A stretch of 64,000 nt of DNA, from positions 1,203,001 to 1,267,000 of the forward strand of contig NZ_CP060704.1 of NCBI RefSeq assembly GCF_014353015.1, read 5' to 3'. The notes beneath the pieces are model-generated. The model worked only from the letters and a program-made list of their open reading frames with translations, had not been told where the DNA came from and searched no databases. Shown piece after piece: positions 1 through 12,000 of this stretch (its first letter is position 1; each line of letters starts with the position of its first letter). The position numbers and the translations under genes are program-made. This DNA comes from Chitinimonas koreensis. GTDB taxonomy: Bacteria; Pseudomonadota; Gammaproteobacteria; Burkholderiales; Chitinimonadaceae.

Positions 1-3000
1 AGCGCCAGCCTGACGCTGGACAGCCATTACGGCATCGGCACCAACGAGACGGTGCTGAACGTGAGCAGCCCGGTCGTCAACGTGAACACCACGGCGGACG
101 GCCAGGGCGCCGTCTACCTCGCCACCGACGCGATCAGCAGCCATTCGATCGACACGGTCAACAGCGACATCTCGCTGAGCTCGTCGGGCAGCGCCACGCT
201 GACGCTGAACGGCATCGGCGCCGGCACCGGCGACGTCGACATCTATTCGGACAACGCCATCGGGCAGGCCGTCTCGACCACGGTCAGCGGCGATTCGGTC
301 CAGCTGACCGCGAAGGGCGCGATCGGCAGCGTCAGCCAGCGTGTCGAAGCGGTGGCCGGCTCGTCGTTCGGCGCTCAGTCGCAGGTCAACGGCGGCGTCT
401 ACGTCAAGCAGTCCGGCACCGCCGGCACCATCTCGCTGAGCACCGCCAACGGCGACATCGATGCGGTGCTGGCCGGCGACGTGATCGATCCGACGCTGAT
501 GCTGACCAACTCGGGCAGCAACCTGACGCTCGACGTGGCCGGCAAGCTGGCGCTGAACAACGGGATGACGCTGAACGCCGGCGCCATCTCGCTGACCACC
601 GGCGGCGACCTGGTGCAGGCTGCCACGCTCGGCGCCAGCGACGGCGCGACCCTCGACGTCGGCGGCAAGCTGTCCGGCGGCGGCACCCTGGCCGTGACCG
701 GCAACGCCACGATCGACGCCGACGAGATCGGCTCCGACGTCAGCTCGCGCTTCAGGATCAGCCCGACCGGCACGCTGACCGCCAACGTGCTCGGTACCGG
801 CAAGGACATGTACCTGGAAACCGGCGGCGGCAGCGCCACGCTGACCAGCCAGGGCGGCACCATCGACCTGCTGGCCACGGCGACCAGCAACGTCACGGCC
901 ACCAGCAACAACGGCAACATCGTGGTCACCACCACCGGCGCCGGTTCCAACCTCACCGCCGCGCTCGCCGCCGGCAGCGGCGACATCACGGCGAATGCGG
1001 CCGGCAACCTGGATAGCATCAACACCACCACCGGCGACGGCGTCAGCCTGACCGCCGGCGGCACCATCAGCGGCCTGGCCAATGCCGGCACGCTGACCCT
1101 GAACGCCGGCCAGGGCGTCGGCACCAGCAGCGTCAGCTTCGAGAGCTGGGCCGATACCATCGACGCGACCGCCACCGGAGCGGGCGCCGGCGTCTACCTG
1201 AACACCAACCGTTCCGGCCAGTACAAGGCCAGCAGCAACGGCGGCACGATCAAACTGACCGGCGGCATGTCGGTCGGCTTCACGCTCGACGACATCGACG
1301 CCGGCAGCGGCGCGGTCGACATCCAGGTCGGCGCCGGCATCGCCGGGCTGGCCGGCAAGACGGTGAAGGGCGACACGGTGTCGCTGGTCACCGTCGACGG
1401 CACGATCGGCAGCGCCAGCCAGGCGCTCGGCACCGATGCGACCACCAGCCTGTCCGCTCAAACCATCTCTGGCGGCGACATCCATCTTGCTGAAGCAAGC
1501 GGCGTCGGCAGCGCCACCTTCTCGGCCTCGAACAGCGCGGTGCATTTCAGCGTCGGCGGCAGCGGCAACACCGTGCTCGACGCCAGCGTGGGCGGCGGCG
1601 GCTCGCTGTTCGTCGACGCCACCGGCAGCATCGAGCTGGGCGGCAGCGGCACGCTGTCCCTCAATACCCTCGACGTATCGGCCGCCGGCGGCCTGAACAT
1701 CGGCCAGGACGTCAGCGCGGTCGGCATCGACCTCGATTCCAGCGCCGGCGGCATCACCGGCAGCGGCCAGCTCAGCGGCAACAACGTGACCTTGAGCGCC
1801 GCCAGCATCGGCACCGACGCGGCCAACCGGGTGAACACCCAGGCCGGCGTGTTGGACGCCACGGCGACCGGCAACGGCGGGGTGCTCTACGTCGGCAACA
1901 GCGCCTCCGGCGGGACCACGACGCTGACCAGCAACAATGGCGCGATCGACTTCAGCGGCGGCGGGACCACCATCACCGCGACCAGCAACGGCGGCTCGAT
2001 CACGCTGCAGTCGACCGGCGCGCTGACGCTCGACGGCGTCGACGCCGGAACCGGCGCCGTGCAGGCGACCGCCGACGTGCTGATCGCCGGCGCCGCCGCC
2101 ACCGCGGTCAAGGGCGACACCATCGCACTGAACGCCGTGAACGGCGTCGGCACCACCCAGGCCATCGCGGTGGATGCCACCACCTCGCTGAGCGCGACCA
2201 ACAGCGGCAACGCCAATATCTGGCTGGGCGACGCCGACGGCGTCGGCACGCTGGCGATCGACCTGGCCGGCAATGCCGCCGCCTACCTCTCGATCGGCGG
2301 CGACACCACCGCCACGCTGGCGCTGCACGGCACCGCCACCGTCGACCTCGACGTGATCGGCGCGCTGACCCTCGGCAGCAATGTCAGCGGCAACACCATC
2401 GATCTCAGCAGCAGCGGCAACCTCGACTACGGCGGCCGCAGCATGAGCGCGACCACCCTGCTGAAGCTGACCGCGAGCAGCGGCGCGGTCACCGGCACGG
2501 CGCTGCTGAGCGCGCCGGAGGTGAGGCTGACCGGCACCAGCATCGGCACCAGCTCGGGCCGGGTGCTGGCCAGCACCGCGGCGCTGACGGCCGACGCCAC
2601 CGGCGCAGGCGGCGGGCTCTACATCGGCAACACCGGCGGCACCAGCCACCTGACCAGCAGCGGCGGCACGATCGACTTCCTGGCCAGCGGCTCGGCGACG
2701 GTCGACGCTGCCAGCGGCGGCGGCGCGATCACGCTTGCCTCGAGCAACGGCGCCAACCTGACGCTCGACGGCATCCAGGCCGGCGCGGGCGACATCGGCG
2801 TGAGCAGCGACGGCAACGTGGTGCTGACCGATACGGTCGGCGGCGACGAAGTCGGCCTGTCGGCCGTCGGCAGCATCGACGGCTCGTCGGCCACCCAGAT
2901 CAGCGGCAGCAAGATCACGCTCGGCGGCGGCCGGCTCGGCAACGACGGCGCGCTGCTCTACCTGAGCGCCGGCGAGGTCGAGGCGACCGCCACCGGCTCG

Positions 3001-6000
3001 GGCGAGATCCACCTGCACAGTGCCGGCGGCAGCCACCAGCTGACCAGCGCCGGCGGCGACATCGAGCTGGCCCTGGCCGGCGCCGCCACCATCGGCGGCG
3101 ACAGCAACGGCGGCAGCATTTCCATCAACAGCCTCGGCGGCGACATGACGCTGTCCGGCCTCGACGCCGGCGGCGGCGCGCTGACCGCCTACAGCGGCGG
3201 CGGCCTGGTGCTCTCCGGCGCGGTCGGCGGCGGCGTGGTCGATCTCGGCGCCGAGGACGACATCAGCGGTACCGGCCTGGTCACCGGCAGCACCAGCGTC
3301 GTGCTGAACGGCAGCCAGCTCGGCGCCTTCGGCAGCGCGCTCAACGTCGCCACGCCGACCCTGGCCGCCAGTGGCAGCGGCAGCGTCTACCTGCACAACG
3401 GCAGCGGCGGCACGGCCAGCTTCAGCGGCAGCAACGGCACGCTCGACTACCTGGCCGACGGCAGCAGCACGGTCGACGTCAGCAACGCCATCGGCTCGGT
3501 CAAACTGACGACCAGCGCAGGCAACCTCGGCATCGAGCTGTCCGGCACGGTCAACGACCTGACCGCCGACAGCGCCGGCTACCTGACCCTCGACAGCATG
3601 CTGCAGGTCGGCAACACGCTCGATCTCAAGGCAGCCGGCAGCATCACCGGCAGCAATCAGCTCAGCGCCAACACCGTCGTGCTCGAAGGCGCGAGCCTGG
3701 GCGACAGCGGCGGCTGGCTGCAGATCGACAGCAACGATCTCAGCGCCACCGCGACCGGCGCGGGCGGCGGCATCTATCTCGATACCACCGGCGGCACGGC
3801 CGGCCTCGCCAGCAACGGCGGCGCCATCAACTATTACGCCTCGGGCATCGCCAGCGTCTCGGCCAGCAGCCAGGGCGGCAACATCAGCCTGGCCGGCGGC
3901 GCCAACCTCGGCACCGGCGCGCTGGATGCCGGCAGCGGCAGCGTGACGGTCGAGACCGACGGCGACCTGTCGGTGTCGAGCACCGTCAGCGCCGGCGCGA
4001 TCGACCTGTCGGCCGACGGCCAGGTGGCCTTCGCCGGCGTGCTCGACAGCGGCAGCGGCCTGCTCAAGATCGTGGCCGGCGGCAAGATCGACGGCACGGG
4101 CAGCCTCGCGGGCGGCTCGGTCCAGCTGACGGCCGGCAGCGGCATCGGCGCCGGCGGCGCGCTGGCGGTCGACACCGCCATGCTGACCGCGACGGCGCAG
4201 GGCAGCGGCGACGTCTTGGCGATCAACACCCAGGGCGGCGCGGCCGACCTGACCAGCAACGGCGGCGCGATCACGCTGACGTCGAACGGCGTGGCGACGG
4301 TGACGGCTGCCAGCGCCGGCGGCGCGATCGATCTGAACACCGTGGGCAGCAATGCGCTGACACTGAACGGCGTGAACGCCGGCAGCGGCGTGGTGACGGC
4401 GGACTCGGGCGGCGCGCTGACGGTGGCCGCGGCGCTGCAGGCCGGCCTGGCCGACCTGACGGCGATCGGGAACGTCGACGGCGGCGGCCTGATCACGGCG
4501 AACACGCTGGAGATCGACGCCGCCCAGATCGGCGCCATCGGCAGTCCGCTGCAGGCCAGCGCGGCCACGCTGACCGCCAACGGCCAGGCGATCCACCTGA
4601 GCAATGCGGCGGCCGGCAGCGACAACACGCTGGCCAGCAACAGCGGCGCCATCGTTTTCGCCGCCGCCAACGGCGGCCAGGTCAAGGCCACCAGCCAGGG
4701 CGGCGCGATCACGCTGTCGGGCGGCGCGCTGACGCTGAACGGCGTGAACGCCGGTAGCGGCGACATCAACGTCACCGCGGCCAGCCTCGAGGCGATCGCG
4801 GCGACGCAGCTGACCGGCAACAACGTCACCCTGACCAGCAGCGGCGCGATCGGCGCCGGGCAGGCGATCGATGTCGACGCCGCCAGCTCGCTGAGCGCGA
4901 GCGTCAGCGGCAGCGGCGACATCAAGCTCAACGAAATCAACGGTGTTGCCGCGCTGGCGCTGGACTTGGCGAACGGCACGGCGACGGTCGACGTCGGCGG
5001 CGCGACCACGGCACAACTGAACCTGCACGGCACCGGCAGCGCCTACCTCGATGTCGACGGCACGCTCGCCCTGGGCGGTTCGGCGATCAGCGGCCAGGAC
5101 GTCTACCTCGAAAGCGCGGGCGACCTGGATTTCGGCACGACGGCGATCACGGCCTCGAGCATGCTCGAGCTCGAATCGAGCGGCGGCATGCTGAGCGGCA
5201 GCGGCGTGCTGACCGCGCCGGACATCGAGCTGGTCGGCCTGTCCATCGGCAGCAGCGGCAACCGCATCGTGACCGACACCGCCCTGCTGACGGCGACCGC
5301 CACCGGCACCGGCGGCGGCCTCTATGTCGGCAACAGCGGCGGCACCAACCATCTGGGCAGCAACGCCGGCACCATCGACTTCCTGGCCAGCGGCGCAGCC
5401 GGCGCGGCCACGGTCGATGCGGCCAGCGGCAACGGCGCGATCACCATCAAGTCCAGCGCCTACGACCTGACCGTGACCAGCCTGAACGCCGGCAGCGGTG
5501 CGCTGATGCTCGATTCGGCGGCCAATCTCGGCGTGAGCGGTGCCGCGCAGGCCGGCCAGACCAGCCTGACCGCGGCGCAGGACGTGACCGTCGACGCGCT
5601 GGTCGACGCCGGCAGCGCCAACCTGACGGTGCAGGCCGATCGCATCCTCGGCAGCGGCGGCTTCAAGGGCGCGGTGGTCACGCTGACCACGGCGCAGGGC
5701 ATCGGCGGCAGCGGCCAGGCCATCGAGGTGGACGCCAGCACGCTCGACGCCTCGGCCAGCAGCGCCGGCGGCGGCCTCTACCTGGCCGGCCAGGGCGGCA
5801 CCGTCCACCTGGCCAGCAACAACGGCGCGATCGATTACGTCGCGCAGGCCTCGACCACGCTGGACGCCGTCAGCCAGGGCGGCGCGATCACGCTGAAGAC
5901 GCTCGGCGGCGACCTGACCACCACCAATGTGCAGGCCGGCCTCGGCGCCTTCACCATCGACGCGGCCGGCAACGTCACGCTCGGCGACAGCCACGGCAAC

Positions 6001-9000
6001 AGCGTCGACGTGCAGGCCGGCGGCCACATCGCCTTCGGCGGCGCGGTCTCGAGCGACACCACTCTGGCGCTCGACGCCGGCGGCAAGATCTACAGCAACG
6101 GCGGCAGTCTGGCCGGCGACACGGTCGCGCTGAGCTCGGTGCTCGGCACCGGCTACTTCGGCCCCATGGCGGTCACCGCCAACACGCTGACCGCCTCGGC
6201 CACCGGCGCGGGCGCGGTGGTGAACGTGGCGACCCAGGGCGGCAACGCCACGCTGACCAGCAACGGCGGTGCGATCACCTTCGAGGCCAACGGCGCGGCC
6301 AGCGTCACGGCCAACAGCGCCGGCGGTGCGGTCGACCTGAAGACGCTGGGCATCAATACGCTGACGCTGGCCGGCGTGAACGCCGGCGGCGGCACCGCGA
6401 CGGTGAACTCGGGCGGCGACCTGCTGGTCTCCGGCGCGGTGCTGGCCGGCCAGGCCGACCTGACGGCGGTGGGCGACCTGAGCGGCGCGGGCCTGATCAC
6501 GGCGGCAACGGCCAACCTGGCCGGCCAGCAGATCGGCAGCGGCGGCAACCGGCTGCAACTGGTGGCCGGCAACCTGACCGCCAACGGCGATGCGCTCTAC
6601 CTTGCCAACAGCCAGGCCGGCAGCGTCAACACGCTGACGGCTTCGATCGGCGACATCGACTTCAGCAGCGCCGGCGCGGCCCAGGTGGCGGCCACCAGCA
6701 GCGGCGGCACGATCGCGCTGCAATCGAGCGGCCTGCTCACGCTGAACGGCGTCGACGCCGGCAGCGGCGACGTCCAGGTCAGCGCGGCCGGCATCGACAG
6801 CGTGCTTTCCACGCTGGTCAAGGGCAACAACGTCAGCCTGACCTCGTCGCAGGGCATCGGCGGCAGCGCGGCCGTCGAGATCGACGCCGCGACGCTGCTG
6901 AGCGCGACCAGCTCCGGCAGCGGTGACATCAAGCTGCACGAGGTGAACGGCGTCGGTACGCTGGCGCTGGACCTGGCCGACGGCACCGCCACCGTGATGG
7001 TCGACGGCGACACCGCGGCGCAGCTGAGCCTGCACGACACGGCGAATGCCTACCTCGACGTCGGCGGCGCGCTGACCTTGTCGGGCGCGGCGGTGAGCGG
7101 CCACGACGTCTACCTCGAAAGCGCCGGCAACCTCGACTTCGGCAGCACGGCGATCACCGCCTCCGGCATGCTGGAGCTCGAATCGAACGGCGGCACGGTC
7201 TCCGGCAGCGGCCTCCTGACCGCACCCGACATCGCGCTGAAGGGCCTCGCCATCGGCAGCAACGGCGGCCGCATCCTGACCGACACGGCGCTGCTGAACG
7301 CCGAGACCACCGGCGGCGGCCTCTATGTCGGCAACAGCGGCGGCACCAGCCACCTGAGCAGCAACGGCGGCGCGATCGACTTCCTGGCCAGCGGCGCGGC
7401 TGGGGCGGCGACCGTCGATGCGGTCAGCAATGGCGGCGTAATCACGTTGGCGTCTAGCGGCGGTGATCTTTCCTTGGGAGCCGTCCAGGCCGGTTCCGGC
7501 GATATCGAGGTAGACAGCGCAGGAAACTTGCTATTGGGCGATATGGTCGGCGGCAACGTAGTCGATCTGTCGGCCGTCGGTGGCCTGACTGGCAACGCGA
7601 CCGTCAGCGGCAACCAAGTCGTACTTGGCGGGGCCAACATTGGGGCCAGCGGCAACCTGTTACAGGTGAGCGCCGGCCAGATCAATGCGACTGCGACCGG
7701 AGCCGGTGGGATCTATCTGAGCACGACCGGGGGTAGTCATCATCTGACCAGCAATGGTGGCGATATCGAATTGTCGCCGGTTGGAGCTGCCAGCATCACC
7801 GCCGCGAGCCATGGCGGCGCGATCAAGGTGAATAGCAATGTATTTGATGGTTCCGATACGACGCTGAACGATATCGATGCGGATACCGGTACGGTAGCGG
7901 TCAATCTCAACGGTTTTATCGTGCTGAGTGGTGTTGTAAACGGCAGGGACGTTACGATTTCCGGGCTTTCGATCATGGGGACCGGACTGATTTCGGGCGA
8001 TCGCGTCGAGGTGTCGGCCATTAACTTAGGCCATATACAACCTCTCAATGTGGATACCGGCGATTTGACCGCTTATGGCGGCGGCAATATTCATAACAGC
8101 AGCGGCGGGCTGGTCACATGGAACACCGGCGGTAGCTCGATCGAATATTTGGCCGATGGGGGAAGTGCGCTCACGATCAATCAAGCCGATCCTTTCAGTA
8201 CGATCGTGGCTCGAACCACCAGCGGCGATCTCGGCATCAGTCTGTCTGGACCTGTTGCTAGCGTGCTTGCCGACAGCGCGGCCAACCTCGACCTGGTCGG
8301 CGCCATCCAGGCCGGCACGCTCGACCTCGCGGCCGCCGGCAGCCTGGCCGGCACCGGCCTGCTCAGCGCCGACAACGCGGTGCTGCAGGCCGCCAGCATC
8401 GGCAGCAGCGGCAATCGCCTGCAACTGGCCGCGACCCACCTCGACGCCAGCGCCACCGGCGCCGGCGGCGGCCTCCATCTCGCCACCACCGGCGGCACGG
8501 CGGTGCTCGCCAGCAGCGGCGGCGACATCGACCTGCTGGCCAGCGGCGCCAGCACCGTGTCGTCGGCCAGCAGCCTCGGCGGCGACATCATCCTCAAGAC
8601 CAGCGCGGGCACGCTGACGACCGGCAGCCTGCAGGCCGGCGCCGGCAGCGTGGCGCTCGATGCGGCCGGCAGCCTGGCCCTGAACGACGCGGTCGCCGGC
8701 GGCGCCATCGACCTCAAGGCCGGCAGCCAGGTCAACTTCGTCGGCGCGGTCGACAGCGGCAGCGGCCTGCTCAAGATCTCCGCCGGCGACAGCATCAATG
8801 GCAACGGCAGCCTCGCGGGCGGCTCGGTCGAGCTGATCGCCGGCAGCGGCATCGGCGCCGGCGGCGCGCTGGCGGTCGATACCGCCGACCTGACCGCGAC
8901 GGCGCAGGGCAGCGGCGATGTCTTGGCGATCAACACCCAGGGCGGCACGGCCGACCTGAGCAGCAACGGCGGCGCGATCACCCTGCTGTCGAACGGCGCG

Positions 9001-12000
9001 GCGACGGTGATGGCCGCCAGCAACGGCGGCGTGATCGACCTGAAGACGCTGGGCAGCAATGCGCTGACGCTGAATGGCGTGAATGCCGGCAGCGGCAAGC
9101 TGACCGCGCTGTCGGGCGGCGCGCTGACGGTGGCGGCCGCGCTGCAGGGCGGCCAGACCGAGCTGGCGGCGCAGGGCAACCTGGCCGGCAGCGGCCTGAT
9201 CAGCGCGACCACGCTGAGCCTGAGCAGTCAGCAGTCGATCGGCGCCAGCGGCAACCGGCTGATGACCGACGCGGCCATGCTGACGGCGGCCGGCCAGTCG
9301 GTCTACCTCGACAACGCGGCGACCGGCGGCGCCAATTCGCTGGTCACCGGCGGCGGCATCATCGATTTCGCCTCGGCCCACGACACCACGGTCAACGCCA
9401 GCAGCGTGGTCGGCGGCTCGATCATGCTGCAGTCGGGCGGCGTGCTGACGCTGAACGGCGTCGATGCCGGCAGCAACGGCAGCGTGTCGGTCACGGCGGC
9501 CGGCATCGAGACGGTCGACGCCATGCTGGTGGTCAAGGGCGGCAGCGTCAGCCTGAACAGCAGCAACGGGATCGGCCTCGGCCGAGCGGTCCTCGTCGAT
9601 GCGCGCGATTCGCTGAGCGCGAGCGTCAGCGGCAGCGGCGACCTCCATCTCGAAGAAAGCAACGGCGTCGGCACGCTGGCGCTCGACCTGGCGAACGGTA
9701 CGGCGCACGTCGACGTCGGCGGCGCGACCACCGCGCAGCTGAACCTGCACGGCAGCGGCAGCGCCTACCTCGATGTCGACGGTGCGCTGACCTTGACCGG
9801 CGCGGCGATCAGCGGCCAGGACGTCTACCTCGAAAGCGCCGGCGACCTGGACTTCGGCAGCACCGCGATCACCGCCGGCGGCATGCTCGAGCTTGAATCG
9901 AGCGGCGGCGCGCTGACCGGCAGCGGCCTGTTGTCTGCGCCGGACATCGCGCTGAGCGGCCTCTCCATCGGCAGCAGCGGCAACCGCATCCAGACCAGCA
10001 CGGCGCTGCTGACGGCGACTGCCACCGGCACCGGCGGCGGGCTCTACCTCGGCAACAGCGGCGGCACCAACCATCTGAGCAGCGCCGGCGGCGCGATCGA
10101 CTTCCTGGCCGGCGGCACCGCCACGGTCGATGCGGTCAGCGGCAACGGCGCGATCCTCCTCAAGACCAGCGTCGGCGACCTGACCACCGGCAACCTGAAT
10201 GCCGGCAGCGGCGCGCTGACGCTCGACTCGGCCGGCCACCTCACGCTGGCCTCGGCGGCCCAGGCCGAGGGGATCGTGCTGAAGTCGGCCGGCGACCTGG
10301 TCGCCAACGGCGCGATCGAGGCGGGCAGCGGCGCGCTGACGGCCGATTCGCAGGCCAAGCTGATGCTGAACCAGGCGGTGCACGGCAACGGCATCGCGCT
10401 GACTTCGGCCGGCGACCTGAGCGTGGCGGCGCTCGATGCGGGCAGCGGCGCGCTGACGGCCGATTCGCAGGCCAAGCTGACGCTGGGCCAGGCGGCGCAC
10501 GGCAACGGCATCACGCTGACTTCGGTCGGCGACCTGAGCGCCGCGGCGCTCGATGCGGGCAGCGGCGCGCTGACGGCCGATTCGCAGGCCAAGCTGACGC
10601 TGAGCCAGGCGGCGCACGGTAACGGCATCACGCTGACTTCGGTCGGCGACCTGAGTGCCGCGGCGCTCGATGCAGGCAGCGGCGCCCTGGCGGTCGATTC
10701 GCAAGCAGGGCTGACGCTGAGCCAGCTGGCGAACGGCAACGGCATCACGCTGACCTCGGCCGGCGACCTGAGCGCTGCGGCGCTCGACGCGGGCGGCGGC
10801 CTGCTGACGGCCGATTCGGACGCCGGGCTGACGCTGAACGGCGCGGCCCAGGCCGGCCAGATCCAGTTGACGGCGGCCGGCGACTTGACCGCCAACGGTC
10901 AGCTCGACGCCGGCAGCGGCACGCTGGCGGCGACCGGCGACCGGATCCTCGGCAGCGGCGGTTTCAAGGGCGCCACCGTCACGCTGGCGGCGGTGCAGGG
11001 GATCGGCGCGAGCGGCCAGGCCATCGCGGTCGACGCGGCCACGCTCGACGCTTCGGCCAGCGGCGCCGGCGCCGGCCTCTACCTGGCAGGCGTGGGCGGC
11101 ACCGCCCACCTGGCCAGCAACGGCGGCGCCATCGACTACGTCTCGCAGGGCTCGGCCACGATCGATGCGGCCAGCAACGGCGGCGCGATCGCGCTGAAGA
11201 CGCTGGGCGGCGACCTGTTCATCACCGATGTGCAGGCCGGCCTCGGTGCCTTCAGCATCGATGCGGCCGGCAACGTCACGCTCGGCGACAGCCACGGCAA
11301 CAGTGTCGACGTGCAGGCCGGCGGCCACATCGCCTTCGGCGGCGCGGTCTCGAGCGACACCACGCTGGCGCTCGACGCCGGCGGCAAGATCTACAGCAAC
11401 GGCGGCAGCCTGGCCGGCGACACGGTCGCGCTGAGCTCGGTGCTCGGCACCGGCTACTTCGGCCCGCTGGCGATCACTGCCAACACGCTGACCGCCTCGG
11501 CCAGCGGCGCGGGCGCGGTGGTGAACGTGGCGACCCAGGGCGGCAGCGCCGCGCTGACCAGCAACGGCGGCACGATCACCTTCGAGGCCAACGGCGCGGC
11601 CAGCGTGATGGCCAACAGCGCCGGCGGCGCGGTCGACCTGAAGACGCTGGGCGCCAACGCGCTGACGCTGGCCGGCCTGAACGCCGGCAGCGGCGCCGCG
11701 ACGGCGAACGCCGGCGGCAATCTGGTCGTCTCCGGCGCGGTGCAGGCCGGCCAGGCCGACCTGACGGCGGCGGGCGGCCTGAGCGGCGCCGGCCTGATCA
11801 CGGCCGGTACGGTGAACCTGGCGGCCGGGCAGATCGGCAGCGGCAACAACCGCGTCAAGGTCGCCGCGGCCACGCTGACGGCCGATGCCTATGGCGCCGG
11901 CGGCCTCTACGTCGGCAACAGCGGCGGCACCAACCACCTGAGCAGCGCCGGCGGCGCGATCGACTTCCTGTCGACCGCCGCGGCGACGGTCGATGCCGCC

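Noticed and set aside
10201..10905. A CRISPR array, because of regular direct repeats
   Set aside because: Units are 117 bases, contiguous without spacers, and keep the reading frame of the surrounding gene.
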